Counted from the first letter of the stretch, positions 1 to 9,152 are shown. The stretch is 64,000 nucleotides of DNA from Maribacter sp044594925 (GCF_044594925.1 NZ_CP138991.1:2852001-2916000); one strand, 5' to 3'. Numbers and translations: made by a program. The notes: generated by a model from the letters alone, not told the origin.

Positions 1-272
1 TTAGAAGAAGCACGGAAAATCATGAATCCATAGATACCATTTCCTACAGATTGGAAGACGAGCAAAAAGATACGGACGAAACGTATACGCACTTACAAAC
101 TGCACTTTCTAGGTTAAGCGCTACCGATAGGGAATTGATTGTACTGAACCGGTACCAAGAAATAAAATATAAAGAAATTGCCGAAATCGTCGGAAGCTCA
201 CCTGGAGCGGTAAAAACCAAAGTAAGCAGAGCGATACAAAAGTTGAAAGCCATTTATTTTACAGAATTATGA
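1..272 (+). CDS. ECF RNA polymerase sigma factor, C-terminal part (5' end outside window)
   Basis: The reading frame is open from the window edge (first full codon at base 3), so this is the 3' end of a longer gene. The visible part is sigma-70 region 4, the helix-turn-helix that contacts the -35/-33 element: it contains LSATDRELIVLNRYQ, then KYKEIAEIVGSSPGAVKTKVSRA. Regions 2 and 3 lie upstream of the window. The TGA stop overlaps the ATG of the next gene by four bases (ATGA), so the two are translationally coupled. The next gene encodes a zinc-finger anti-sigma factor, which fits an ECF sigma factor. The target regulon is not shown, but the two DUF4097 genes that follow are likely co-transcribed. 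Confidence 0.9.
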   Translation, partial: RRSTENHESIDTISYRLEDEQKDTDETYTHLQTALSRLSATDRELIVLNRYQEIKYKEIAEIVGSSPGAVKTKVSRAIQKLKAIYFTEL

Positions 273-1072
273 AGAAAGCTAAAGAACATATTAAAGATTT
301 GCTTCCCGCCTATATTGATGGTATTCTAAACGAAGAAGAAATGGCTTCGATAGATGCCCATTTAAATAATTGCACCTCTTGTGCGAAAGAATTAAAACAG
401 TTAAGAACTCTATTCAGCGCTTTTGAAAAAGAAACGATAACTAAACCTTCGGACAGTATTAGAGCAAATTTTTTAGAGGCCCTAGAGCTCGAAAAACAGA
501 GTAAACCTAAAGTAATCGAGTTACCGAATAAGCCAAGTTCCTTTCAAAAAAGCTGGCCAAAAAACGTTCTAAAAGTTGCAGCAAGTATTGCCTTATTGGC
601 AGGTGCATTTATGATAGGCAAACTACAACAAGCAAAGCGCTCTGATATGGATATAGCAACTCTTGAAACAGAAACACTAAAAGTAAAACAGACAGCAATG
701 CTATCGTTAATAGACAACCAATCCGCCAGTAAACGTATACAAGGAGTTAGTTTAATTGCGGAATTTGAAAACCCGGACGAAGCTATCGTAGAGGCATTAG
801 TGAACAGGATGTTATTGGACGAGAACATTAATGTACGTCTTACGGCGGTGGAGGCCTTAGCTGCTTTCGCCAAATCGGAGACGGTAAAATCTGGCTTTAT
901 CAAAGCACTAGCAACGGAGAAAGACCCAAGTGTACAGATAGCTATTATTGAAAATTTGGTGCGTATTCAAGCTAAGAAAGCAGCGGCACCCATGAAAGAA
1001 TTATTGGAACAAGAAGACACACAGCCTTTTGTAAAGGATGAAATAAATAGAGTATTATCACAAATCATATAA
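269..1072 (+). CDS. Anti-sigma factor: zinc-finger (zf-HC2) domain, one TM helix, HEAT-like C-terminus
   Basis: 267 aa membrane protein likely to hold the upstream sigma factor at the inner membrane. The N-terminus has the HxxxCxxC anti-sigma zinc-binding motif (H31, C35, C38, in DAHLNNCTSCAKEL). One hydrophobic segment at about residues 99-118 should cross the membrane. The periplasmic part (about 150-267) consists of repeated amphipathic helices with spaced Ala/Leu and Pro-Asp turns (for example ENINVRLTAVEALAAF and KDPSVQIAIIENLVRI), which reads as HEAT-type repeats. Such repeats usually bind proteins, so this part may be the sensor. It overlaps the sigma gene by 4 bp and is followed 19 bp later by the first DUF4097 gene. 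Confidence 0.88.
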   Translation: MKKAKEHIKDLLPAYIDGILNEEEMASIDAHLNNCTSCAKELKQLRTLFSAFEKETITKPSDSIRANFLEALELEKQSKPKVIELPNKPSSFQKSWPKNVLKVAASIALLAGAFMIGKLQQAKRSDMDIATLETETLKVKQTAMLSLIDNQSASKRIQGVSLIAEFENPDEAIVEALVNRMLLDENINVRLTAVEALAAFAKSETVKSGFIKALATEKDPSVQIAIIENLVRIQAKKAAAPMKELLEQEDTQPFVKDEINRVLSQII

Positions 1073-1073
1073 A

Positions 1074-1094
1074 CATCAAAAAACGAAAATCATG
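1074..1094 (+). repeat. Leader repeated in front of both DUF4097 genes
   Basis: The bases before the first DUF4097 gene, CATCAAAAAACGAA followed by AATCATG, recur before the second one at 1865-1886 with a single inserted C. Both copies end on the start codon. The identity reaches further upstream of the start than a ribosome-binding site needs, which suggests a copied or jointly constrained translation-initiation region. Confidence 0.6.
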
Positions 1095-1844
1095 AAAAAA
1101 ATTACATGTATCCTAATCATCTGTCTCTTTGCTTGGAGTGCAGAGGCACAGTCAGACTTTAGTAAACCTCTAAATGGTATTGAATGGGTTAAAATAGATT
1201 CAAAATCCGGTATTAGTTTAAAAACTCACGATAAAGACGAGCTTTTAATCAAAGTATCTGGAATGAAACAGAAATCTGCAAAGGCTAAGGGATTAAAACT
1301 TGTAGGTGCTGGAGGTACGGATAATACCGATGTTGGCTTTTATGTTGTACAAGAGGGTAATAACATGATCGTCAAAAATCTTAGAAGGTCTGAAAAAGCA
1401 GAAATCTTCTTGCCCAAAACCCAGAACGTCTCTGTTACCAATTCCTGGAATGGCGACATATATATCGAAGGGTTTAGCGGAGAGGTAGAAGCAAATGCCA
1501 ATCTTAACGGCGGATTAAAATTAGCTAAACTTTCCGGTCCTGTGACAGCCTATTCACTTAATCAAGGTATAGAAGTTGTATTTGATAAGATAAGCTCAGA
1601 TGCTCCCATTGTTATACGCACTACAAACGGTGAAATAGATGTAACCCTTCCAGAAAGTACCAAAGCAGATTTAGAGTTAAGTTCTTGGAATGGAGATATC
1701 TATACCAATTTTGACTTAAAAAGACCCGATAAGGACGGTTTAAAATCCGTATCCGGAAAAAACATAAAAGGTGCTATTAATGGTGGTGGTACCGATATAA
1801 AATTAAAATCTACCAACGGAACCATCTATTTAAGAAAAAAGTAA
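1092..1844 (+). CDS. Exported DUF4097-family beta-strand repeat protein
   Basis: 250 aa with an N-terminal signal peptide ending around AEAQS (residue 21). The mature part is predicted all-beta, with the repeated SWNGDIY / TNGEIDV / TNGTIYL strand-turn pattern of the DUF4097 family, in which short strands likely stack into a right-handed beta-helix. There are no enzyme motifs. The family often sits behind ECF sigma/anti-sigma pairs in Bacteroidota, as here, and is annotated as putative adhesin; a direct role is not established. It is the third gene of the sigma/anti-sigma unit and is paralogous to the next gene. Confidence 0.82.
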   Translation: MKKITCILIICLFAWSAEAQSDFSKPLNGIEWVKIDSKSGISLKTHDKDELLIKVSGMKQKSAKAKGLKLVGAGGTDNTDVGFYVVQEGNNMIVKNLRRSEKAEIFLPKTQNVSVTNSWNGDIYIEGFSGEVEANANLNGGLKLAKLSGPVTAYSLNQGIEVVFDKISSDAPIVIRTTNGEIDVTLPESTKADLELSSWNGDIYTNFDLKRPDKDGLKSVSGKNIKGAINGGGTDIKLKSTNGTIYLRKK

Positions 1845-1883
1845 TCCTTAATCAATAAAGTAATCATCAAAAAACGAACAATC

Positions 1884-2597
1884 ATGAAAAACAGTATCCT
1901 AATCGTTCTTGTAGGGTTTATCTCCTTTTCAATGAATGCCCAAAAAGTAATAGAGAAAACATTTGACTATAATAATCAGTATATTGATTTAGACGTAAAT
2001 TTTGCCTCGAATATTGAGGTGAAAACCTGGGATAAATCGCAGGTTTATTTCAAAGCACATATTTATACAGAAGATGCTCAATTTCAAGATTTCTACAAAT
2101 TAAATATTGAGAAAGAGGCGACTACTATTAGTATCACTTCAGAAGCAGAAGGGGTTTTCAAGGCATATCGCAAGGATTGTCTTCAAAAGAATCCCGGTAA
2201 AAAGAGAAATTGCTATAATACTGGTGATTTAACTGCATTCAATTATATACTCTATGTTCCCAAAAATGCTAAGTTTAAAATAAGCAGTATAAATGGCGAC
2301 CTAAAGTCAGAAGTAATAGAAGGTGATTTTACGGCAGACCTTATTAATGGAAATATCGATATTAAAAAATATGCTGGCAAGTTAAGTCTAAGCACCATAA
2401 ATGGCGAAATAGATTTGAGAATGCAGAACACAAAACTAGTTGCAGAGACCATTCACGGAGATATCTATGCAGACGAAAAATTGATGTTTAATTATACGGA
2501 CCGGAATGTGGGTCAGAAAATCTCTGGCCAAGTTGCAGCAGGAAAAAATTCCTTACGGTTAAATACCATTAACGGAAATATGTATTTGCGACTTTAA
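1884..2597 (+). CDS. Exported DUF4097-family protein, paralogue of the preceding gene
   Basis: 237 aa. The signal peptide ends near FSMNAQ (residue 20). The mature part carries the INGDLKSE, INGNIDIKK, INGEIDLRM, IHGDIYADE and INGNMYLRL units spaced about 20 residues apart, the repeat signature of DUF4097. It starts at the ATG that follows the second copy of the leader described at 1074-1094. Its stop codon overlaps that of the minus-strand DUF423 gene in the four bases TTAA. It is probably the last gene of the sigma unit. Function unknown. Confidence 0.82.
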   Translation: MKNSILIVLVGFISFSMNAQKVIEKTFDYNNQYIDLDVNFASNIEVKTWDKSQVYFKAHIYTEDAQFQDFYKLNIEKEATTISITSEAEGVFKAYRKDCLQKNPGKKRNCYNTGDLTAFNYILYVPKNAKFKISSINGDLKSEVIEGDFTADLINGNIDIKKYAGKLSLSTINGEIDLRMQNTKLVAETIHGDIYADEKLMFNYTDRNVGQKISGQVAAGKNSLRLNTINGNMYLRL

Positions 2598-2980
2598 ATC
2601 AGGTTTCCGATAAAAGAATACAATAAAAGTCCCCAACCAACAACCAGAAATAATCCTCCAAGGGGAGTAATTGGACCTAAAAACTTCAGTTTCTTCCCTT
2701 TTGAGGCACTTATACACAGTCCGTAGATACTAAATGAAAAAAGAAAAACTCCAATGACAAAACAGTACACCATGTACTTTTCCAATGAGGAATCTAAGTT
2801 CAGGTTAAAACCTAACATCAAAAGAACCAGTGCATGGTACATTTGATATTTTACCCCAGTCTCAAAACTAGATAACTGTTCTGCGGTAAATCGCTTTTTT
2901 AAAGCGTGGGCGCCAAAGGCACCAAAAATTATTGCTAACAATCCAAATAACGCACCTAAGCATTGAGCTAGTAAAACCAT
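2594..2980 (-). CDS. DUF423 family small inner-membrane protein
   Basis: 128 aa with four predicted membrane helices. The N-terminus (CLGALFGLLAIIFGAFGAHAL followed by a charged KKRF and then FETGVKYQMYHALVLL) is the recognisable signature of DUF423 (YgdD-like) proteins, and the length is normal for the family. The biochemical role is unknown. It converges on the DUF4097 gene, sharing TTAA at the stop codons, so no terminator lies between the two. Confidence 0.85.
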   Translation of the reverse strand: MVLLAQCLGALFGLLAIIFGAFGAHALKKRFTAEQLSSFETGVKYQMYHALVLLMLGFNLNLDSSLEKYMVYCFVIGVFLFSFSIYGLCISASKGKKLKFLGPITPLGGLFLVVGWGLLLYSFIGNLI

Positions 2981-3087
2981 TTTCTTTTTTTTAGTTCTGT
3001 TGAATTATCGAATAACGAAGTTCTTGATAAAGATTTACATATTCCCTTACAAAATGGATTATATTTAAAAATCTAAAATTCACTGCA

Positions 3088-3492
3088 ATGAAAAACGTAT
3101 CACTATTATTAATGATAATTACTTTGTTGATTTTCAATAGTTGTGGAAGTTCCAAATCCAAGAATACTACTAAATCAGAACTTGAACAAGAGCTCAACGA
3201 AAAAAACAGAGGAGCGGTTTCTCTGCTTACGAGAGTTATACAATTGCCCGGTATAGTTCGTAGAAATGGAAGGCCGGTAATTAATAAAACAGCGAATTCT
3301 ATTTTGGCAAGTGCTACAGAAGAACCTTTATATATACTTGATTCTTATATCGTTGGTAGTTCTTTCAGCTCTGTAAATCAATTGGTAGATAGCTTTAATG
3401 TGAAGACCATTGAAATACTCTCAGATGCGGCAGCGGCCGAATATGGTGCCAGAGCAGCTAATGGTGTTATAAAGATTACAACTTATGATTAA
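3088..3492 (+). CDS. Small lipoprotein resembling a stand-alone TonB-receptor plug domain
   Basis: 134 aa. The signal peptide has a lipobox (IFNSC, Cys19 becoming the lipidated residue). From about residue 85 the protein reads like the end of a TonB-dependent receptor plug: YILDSYIVGSSF (compare the usual YVIDGVPV) and VKTIEILSDAAAAEYGARAANGVIKITT (compare ..IEVLKGASASALYGSRAANGVILITT). No beta-barrel follows; the ORF ends right after the plug-like segment. Similar short plug-only lipoproteins exist in Bacteroidota, but their role is unclear. It has its own upstream region and ends 10 bp before a convergent gene. Confidence 0.75.
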   Translation: MKNVSLLLMIITLLIFNSCGSSKSKNTTKSELEQELNEKNRGAVSLLTRVIQLPGIVRRNGRPVINKTANSILASATEEPLYILDSYIVGSSFSSVNQLVDSFNVKTIEILSDAAAAEYGARAANGVIKITTYD

Positions 3493-3502
3493 GAGTTAAA
3501 CC

Positions 3503-3916
3503 CTAGTCAAACGCTATTGTAATTTCAGTATTAGCAACGATTTCAAATGCACATTCCTCAAATTTCGGAGGGCCGAACATCTTCATTTTGGCATTTGAAA
3601 AAGCCACAGTTTCCTTGGGAATTCCGAACATATTAGTATCCAATGTGTTATTTCCATTTTCATCATGAAAAATTGCCACGGCATAGTTCCCTTCGGGAAT
3701 GTCATTGATTTGTATAATCGTATTCCCTTCCGTCGCCTTTTCAGAACCCATTTTATAAACCTCATCAAACTTTAAGAATGATTTGTGGTCTTTATAGACT
3801 GCGGCACAAATAGCACCAGCGTTAGATGGCACACCTTCAATAGTAAGGCTAAGACTATGTTGGCCAAAGCCAGCATAAGCCATTAAAAACAAAAAGGAGC
3901 AGATTATTTTCTTCAT
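3503..3916 (-). CDS. Exported DUF2141 domain protein
   Basis: 137 aa. Signal peptide MKKIICSFLFLMAYAGFGQ, then an all-beta domain with the DUF2141 hallmarks: AICAAVYKDHKSFL, IPEGNYAVAIFHDENGNNTLD and a conserved GIPKE turn. The acidic DENGNNTLD loop looks like a possible cation-binding loop, which is inference. The length is typical for the family. It is monocistronic as far as can be seen; function unknown, likely periplasmic or secreted. Confidence 0.83.
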   Translation of the reverse strand: MKKIICSFLFLMAYAGFGQHSLSLTIEGVPSNAGAICAAVYKDHKSFLKFDEVYKMGSEKATEGNTIIQINDIPEGNYAVAIFHDENGNNTLDTNMFGIPKETVAFSNAKMKMFGPPKFEECAFEIVANTEITIAFD

Positions 3917-3964
3917 AACGAGTTGAAGCTTTCATAACTTCAATAATTTATAGTGTCTATTGTT

Positions 3965-4405
3965 CTAGTTTGGAACCATAACCTCTAAATGTTTTTCTTG
4001 TAAGTGGTTAAATAAGTTTATGGTTTCTAAAGAATCTTTAAGGTTTACGTACACTTTGAGCGAGTCCTTATAAATCATTTTTATTTTCTGTTGCGAAATA
4101 TTATCCACAAAAACATGAATTTTATGATTGGTAAGAGAATCCTTAAACTCCCTAAAAATACCTTTCTCTTTTTCTAATGCAGAAAATCCATTCAGTCTTT
4201 CCATTGGTGGTATGCGCTCTACGAACAGCACACTATCCATCTCGGCATAAGGAATAGCAACACGATAAAATCCAGATAGTAATTGAAATTCATTGGGTTC
4301 CAATTTTACCCAATTTTTGTAGTGGATCACTAAGCTAGAGAGGCATATAATTAAAGTAATAATCATTACTAAATTCCAAAACCAGTGTCTTTTTTTGCTT
4401 GCCAT
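3965..4405 (-). CDS. Hypothetical single-pass membrane protein, PH-like fold possible
   Basis: About 146 aa from the chosen start MASKKRHW; a longer form from an ATG at 4471 would add 22 residues that look non-native. One transmembrane helix follows a basic N-terminus (about residues 8-27, LVMIITLIICLSSLVIH). The remainder is soluble, with alternating beta strands (LLSGFYRVAIPYAEMDSVLF, IHVFVDN) and a terminal helix, compatible with the bacterial PH-like domains often found behind a TM segment. That fold assignment is a guess from strand pattern only. No neighbour suggests a role. Confidence 0.6.
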   Translation of the reverse strand: MASKKRHWFWNLVMIITLIICLSSLVIHYKNWVKLEPNEFQLLSGFYRVAIPYAEMDSVLFVERIPPMERLNGFSALEKEKGIFREFKDSLTNHKIHVFVDNISQQKIKMIYKDSLKVYVNLKDSLETINLFNHLQEKHLEVMVPN

Positions 4406-4595
4406 ACCATTATTATCTTTTGACCTACTGTAATTTATTTGTTCAAAGATATCACTTCGTACTATAATCATAACGACACCTTAATAACACTATTGTCAAC
4501 TCACTCTTATAATTAAAATTGTTCTTTTAAAGTTCTAACGCAAACATTATTCCAATAATCCTTTTATATTTAAAAGCACTAAATAATTAATCCCT

Positions 4596-7385
4596 ATGAA
4601 AATTATCATACCCTTTCTGCTACTGTTTATTTCCCTGACTGTTTCCGCACAAAAAAAAGTGCTGGACCACAGCGATTATGAGCTTTGGAGTACTATTGAA
4701 GGGGAGAAATTAGCCCCAAATGGCAAGTATGTAGTTTACTCTTTAGCAAAGGGAGAAAAGGACAATTTCTTAAAGATAAAGGACATAGGCGGAAGTGAAC
4801 TATTGGCTTACGACCGTGGAAAGCAAGGGCTATTTAGTTATGATTCTGAACACCTGTTCTTTACAATAAAACCTTGGAAAGATAGCCTTAGGGCCATGAA
4901 AAGCAGAAAGGTAAAGAAGAAGGATTTGCCAAAGGATTCCTTGGGAATTTTTAACCTAGAAAATAAAAGTCTTACCAAAATAGGCAATCTAAAATCCTAT
5001 AAAGTGCCAGAAAAATGGTCCGGTTATATGGCTTATATGTTAGAAGAGGTAAAACCCGACACTATCTCAAAAAGCAAAGATTCAGCACAGGAGAAAAAGC
5101 CTAAAAAAAAGAACGTAAGCAAGAAAAATGGTTATCACGTAGTGCTACGGAATCTTGAAACCGGTTCGGAGGATACCTTAAAATTCGTAACACACTATAA
5201 CTTTTCAAAAAAAGATAACATGTTTGTATATAGTACTACGGGTCAAGATAAAGACAGTAACTCGAGTGTTGTAGTTATGGATTTGAAGAATGGAGAAAAC
5301 AAAAATGTTCATTCAGTAAAAAAGGCAAAGTACCACCAACTTGGATTTAGTGAAACTGGTAAACATCTTGGTTTTGTTGTGGACACGGACACCACCAAAG
5401 CGCAGATACGCCCAAACGAACTTTTTTTATGGAAAAAAGGTGCTGGGAAAGCAGAAAAACTAGTTGATTCCTCGACCGCTCCTGAAGATTATCATGTTTC
5501 TTCTGATAGAAAAGTCCATTTCTCAAAAGATGGGTCTAAACTATTTTTCGGCTTAAGAAAACCTCCAATTATTAAAGATACCACGCTTATCGATGATGAA
5601 ATTGTTAACGTAGAAGTGTGGACTTATAATGAACCACGCTTGTATACCGTTCAAGAACTACAGTTAAAAAATGACACCATACGGTCTTTTGAGTCGGTAA
5701 TTCATTTAGAGAGCAAAAAACTAGTCCAGCTTGCCAATACGGAGTTTCCGGAAAGCGAGCTTGGTGACGAAGGCAACGCTAAATATGCTTTGATTGCAAC
5801 TTCTACACCATATGACTTAGAAAGGCAATGGACTGGAAAAACAAATTATGATTATGTCATACGAAATACGCTTACGGGTGAGGTCAAAAAACAGGTGAAA
5901 AAATCTGCACGGATGCAACTCAGTCCAAAAGCGCAATACTCTTATGGTTACAGCCGGGCAGATACCACCTGGTTTATACATAACATTGCATCAGGGGCTT
6001 ATAAAGAATTGACAAGGGACAAGGTTTTTTACAACGAATTCCATGACTACCCAGACCATCCTTATGCTTATGGAATGGCAGGTTTCACTAAAGATGATGC
6101 TTCAATTATACTTTACGACAGGTACGACATTTGGGAATTTGACCCAAAAACCGGAGAAGGAAATAGATTAACCAAAGGCCGTGAAACTAAGACCAAATAT
6201 CGATATGTTCCGTTAGATAAAAAGGTGCGTTTCATAGACCCCAGTACAAAGTGGTTACTTACGGTATTCAATGAAACTACCAAGAATTCTGGGTACACGC
6301 TTTTTAACCCAAAAAACAAAAAATTAACGACGCTTGCCTCTGGGCCGTATCGGTATTCCAATCCTGAGAAAGCTGCCTTAAGTGAACAACTGCTATTTAC
6401 AAAGGAATCATTTCAAGAGTTTCCAAATTTACGCACGACCGATATTAATTTCAAGAAAATCACCCTTCTCAGTAATGCCAACCCGCAACAAGAGACCTAT
6501 AATTGGGGTACTAATGAACTCATCAACTGGACTTCTCTGGATGGAAAAGAACTCATGGGAATGCTTATAAAACCCGAGAACTTTGACCCAGGCAAAAAAT
6601 ATCCCTTGCTCGTTAATTTTTACGAACGTAGCTCAGACGGCTTGCATCGTCATAGGATACCGAGAGCGGAACGGTCGTCTATTAACTATAGTTTTTATAC
6701 CAGTAGGGGCTATGTAATATTTAATCCTGATGTAGCCTATCGCGTGGGTTACCCGGGCGAAAGTGCGTACAATTGTGTTATACCAGGTGTAACTTCCTTA
6801 ATAGAAAAAGGATTTGTAGACAAGGATAATATTGGTGTTCAAGGGCATAGTTGGGGAGGTTATCAAATTGCCTATCTCGTAACAAAAACTGATATATTCA
6901 AAGCTGCTGAGTCTGGAGCTCCTGTACCTAATATGATAAGTGCTTATGGGGGTATTCGCTGGTGGACAGGCCTTAGCAGACAATTTCAATACGAGCATAC
7001 CCAAAGTAGAATCGGAGGAACCCCATGGGAATATCCTTCCCGTTATATAGAGAACTCCCCTATTTTTAATATTGATAAAATAAATACGCCGTTGTTAATA
7101 ATGCATAACGATGCAGATGGTCATGTCCCCTGGTACCAAGGCATTGAATTTTTTATGAGCTTAAGAAGATTAGGTAAACCGTCTTGGTTTTTAAATTACA
7201 ATGGAGAACCACATTGGCCATTAAAACTGCAGAACAGAAAAGACTTTAACCTGAGAATGGCCCAGTTTTTTGATTATTATCTTAAAGGTACTGCTAAACC
7301 TGTCTGGATGGATAGAGGCGTTCCTGCCATAGAAAAAGGAATCAACCAAGGTTATGAGTTAATGGATTCGGAAAAGAAAAGATAG
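4596..7385 (+). CDS. Secreted S9-family (prolyl oligopeptidase-type) serine peptidase
   Basis: 929 aa. Signal peptide MKIIIPFLLLFISLTVSAQ. An N-terminal beta-propeller-like region of WD-type strands spans about 30-620, followed by an alpha/beta hydrolase domain. The catalytic triad is readable: Ser752 in GHSWGG, Asp841 in HNDADGHVP and His873 in GEPHWP. The protein is longer than classical DPP4-like S9 enzymes because of a lysine-rich insertion near residues 155-180. It likely cleaves peptides in the periplasm or outside the cell as part of protein scavenging. It is transcribed alone; the upstream 120 bp are AT-rich without a clear consensus promoter. Confidence 0.9.
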   Translation: MKIIIPFLLLFISLTVSAQKKVLDHSDYELWSTIEGEKLAPNGKYVVYSLAKGEKDNFLKIKDIGGSELLAYDRGKQGLFSYDSEHLFFTIKPWKDSLRAMKSRKVKKKDLPKDSLGIFNLENKSLTKIGNLKSYKVPEKWSGYMAYMLEEVKPDTISKSKDSAQEKKPKKKNVSKKNGYHVVLRNLETGSEDTLKFVTHYNFSKKDNMFVYSTTGQDKDSNSSVVVMDLKNGENKNVHSVKKAKYHQLGFSETGKHLGFVVDTDTTKAQIRPNELFLWKKGAGKAEKLVDSSTAPEDYHVSSDRKVHFSKDGSKLFFGLRKPPIIKDTTLIDDEIVNVEVWTYNEPRLYTVQELQLKNDTIRSFESVIHLESKKLVQLANTEFPESELGDEGNAKYALIATSTPYDLERQWTGKTNYDYVIRNTLTGEVKKQVKKSARMQLSPKAQYSYGYSRADTTWFIHNIASGAYKELTRDKVFYNEFHDYPDHPYAYGMAGFTKDDASIILYDRYDIWEFDPKTGEGNRLTKGRETKTKYRYVPLDKKVRFIDPSTKWLLTVFNETTKNSGYTLFNPKNKKLTTLASGPYRYSNPEKAALSEQLLFTKESFQEFPNLRTTDINFKKITLLSNANPQQETYNWGTNELINWTSLDGKELMGMLIKPENFDPGKKYPLLVNFYERSSDGLHRHRIPRAERSSINYSFYTSRGYVIFNPDVAYRVGYPGESAYNCVIPGVTSLIEKGFVDKDNIGVQGHSWGGYQIAYLVTKTDIFKAAESGAPVPNMISAYGGIRWWTGLSRQFQYEHTQSRIGGTPWEYPSRYIENSPIFNIDKINTPLLIMHNDADGHVPWYQGIEFFMSLRRLGKPSWFLNYNGEPHWPLKLQNRKDFNLRMAQFFDYYLKGTAKPVWMDRGVPAIEKGINQGYELMDSEKKR

Positions 7386-7475
7386 CATTAAATTATATTT
7401 AGGTTTTTAACAGATTATTACCTCCACAATGGCAAATATGTAATTATATTGTTGTCTCATCTGTCAAAAAATTTT

Positions 7476-8456
7476 ATGCAACAAAAACTATTTTTGGTAC
7501 TCTCAATTTGCCTTATAATTGTATTCAATAAAATAACCGCTCAAAATAATTTAGATTATATAGCATATCATAAATCTATTTTAAAAACCGAAGGACTAAT
7601 TGCCAAAGAGAACTATAAAGAAGCTCAAAGCCAGTTAAGTAATATTATAACCTCTTATGATTTCATTTTTCTAAGAACTTATAAGTTAGTCGTACAACTA
7701 GCCCTGCTGAACAAAGACTATGATACAGCTTTTAAGTATTTAAAACTGGGGTTTGCTAGCGGATTAGAATTGAAGACCGTGAAGAAAGAGCCTTTCTTAA
7801 AACCCTTGTTCAAAATGAAAAAATGGGCATACCTTAAAAAGCAATTTCCTCAACTTAAACAAAAATATCTACGTAGCATAGACCAAGAACTTAGAAAGGA
7901 AGTCTTTAAAATGTATAAGAAGGATCAAAGATTTGCAATGAAGTATCTTTTTAAAATTGGACAAAAAGCGAAGGAACGCTATGGTAATAAAAAAGGCATT
8001 CCGCACACCATGGAACAGATGGCGAGTTTAAAAAAAATACTTGAGTCCTCCGGTTATCCTGGAGAGCAACTAATTGGTAATAATTATTGGATGAGCACCA
8101 TATTAAGTCATCACAATTCTATATCCGAGAATTTCGTAAAAAATGATATCATTTACCTAAACCTCAGACCAAGGTTACTAATTGCTATTTCTAAAGGACA
8201 ACTTTCTCCTTATGATTTTGCAATCATAGAGGACTGGAGAACGGCGGTAAAGTCAAACCGTCAGGAAACAGGTTATGGTTACATTGATAATCTTGAATCA
8301 AATGAAATTGATAAGTCCAATAAACTTAGGAATGCTTTAAATATAAGAAGTACGCAGTTGCGTAATACATTATTAGACATTCAAGACAAAACAGGCATGA
8401 ACTTATACCTAGCAGGAGGTTTTTGGTTAGAAGGGAAAATTGGTATGCAACCTTAA
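7476..8456 (+). CDS. Exported DUF6624-like protein
   Basis: 326 aa from the ATG at 7476. A TTG nine codons earlier is possible but would displace the signal peptide MQQKLFLVLSICLIIVFNK..TAQ. The N-terminal half has helical TPR-like character (SQLSNIITSYDFIFL, YDTAFKYLKLGF). The C-terminal half has the pattern I associate with DUF6624: a KKDQRF start, then SSGYPGEQLIGNNYW, repeated His residues in ILSHHNS, and a GQLSPYDFAIIEDWR segment. No catalytic role is known. It converges on the next gene with a 4-bp stop overlap (TTAA). Confidence 0.6.
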   Translation: MQQKLFLVLSICLIIVFNKITAQNNLDYIAYHKSILKTEGLIAKENYKEAQSQLSNIITSYDFIFLRTYKLVVQLALLNKDYDTAFKYLKLGFASGLELKTVKKEPFLKPLFKMKKWAYLKKQFPQLKQKYLRSIDQELRKEVFKMYKKDQRFAMKYLFKIGQKAKERYGNKKGIPHTMEQMASLKKILESSGYPGEQLIGNNYWMSTILSHHNSISENFVKNDIIYLNLRPRLLIAISKGQLSPYDFAIIEDWRTAVKSNRQETGYGYIDNLESNEIDKSNKLRNALNIRSTQLRNTLLDIQDKTGMNLYLAGGFWLEGKIGMQP

Positions 8457-8962
8457 AATTTCAACGGTTCTTGTTTCTGAAAGTCTTCCGATGTAATGCT
8501 ATTACCATTAATGCGCGCAGTATCCCAATCTTGAGTAATTTTCCAATGACCATTAATCTTTTTAATGACTATATGAAACTGTCCGTAATTATAGTTAGGT
8601 TCTTTTCCGTAATAGCTAGTTCCTATTCTATAAAAACCAACTTCATATGATGTAGTCTCATTGGTATGCCTACTATCAAACCAAAAATCTAGTGTTATGG
8701 TAGCTGCATCAGTTTTATTTTTGAGGAAACGATTTAGGTTCGCGGTCTTAAATTCGTTTTTGGTATCAATTCCATCTGGAGTAACCCTCAAGACCTCATC
8801 TGCATATGTCGAATTTAAAGCTGCCCCGTTTAATGTCTCAAAAGCTTTTTGAAAAGGTTTCCAAACGGTTTTATCTATTTCCTTCTGGATTTGTGAAACA
8901 TTGGTTTGCGCACCAATCGGAACGGATGAGAGCAAGACGACAAAAACAAAAATAAATCTCAT
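8453..8962 (-). CDS. Exported SnoaL/DUF4440-like (NTF2-fold) protein
   Basis: 169 aa from the chosen ATG at 8962, which places the signal peptide MRFIFVFVVLLSSVPIGAQ at the N-terminus; an upstream ATG at 9001 would add 13 residues ahead of it. The mature protein matches the NTF2-like cone fold: a long first helix (VWKPFQKAFETLNGAALNSTYADEVLRV) and closing strands ending in INGHWKITQDWD, as in DUF4440/SnoaL proteins. No catalytic residues can be assigned. Likely periplasmic, small-molecule binding or structural. Confidence 0.7.
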   Translation of the reverse strand: MRFIFVFVVLLSSVPIGAQTNVSQIQKEIDKTVWKPFQKAFETLNGAALNSTYADEVLRVTPDGIDTKNEFKTANLNRFLKNKTDAATITLDFWFDSRHTNETTSYEVGFYRIGTSYYGKEPNYNYGQFHIVIKKINGHWKITQDWDTARINGNSITSEDFQKQEPLKF

Positions 8963-9152
8963 ACTACGCCTTTTATAGATTGATAAAGTTGTCGAAGACA
9001 TATAATTTAATATTAGATTCCTGATAAATTATGAAAGTATAACAACTTAATATAAGGAGGAAATAAAACACTCAGTAAAACTCTATTTGACTAAAAGCAC
9101 ATGTAAAGAATAGCCATCATAGCTCTAATTTTCTTATCTTTACTAATAATAT

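Noticed and set aside
7449..7475. Upstream TTG start for the DUF6624-like gene
   Set aside because: It would place nine residues in front of an otherwise good signal peptide; the ATG at 7476 is preferred.
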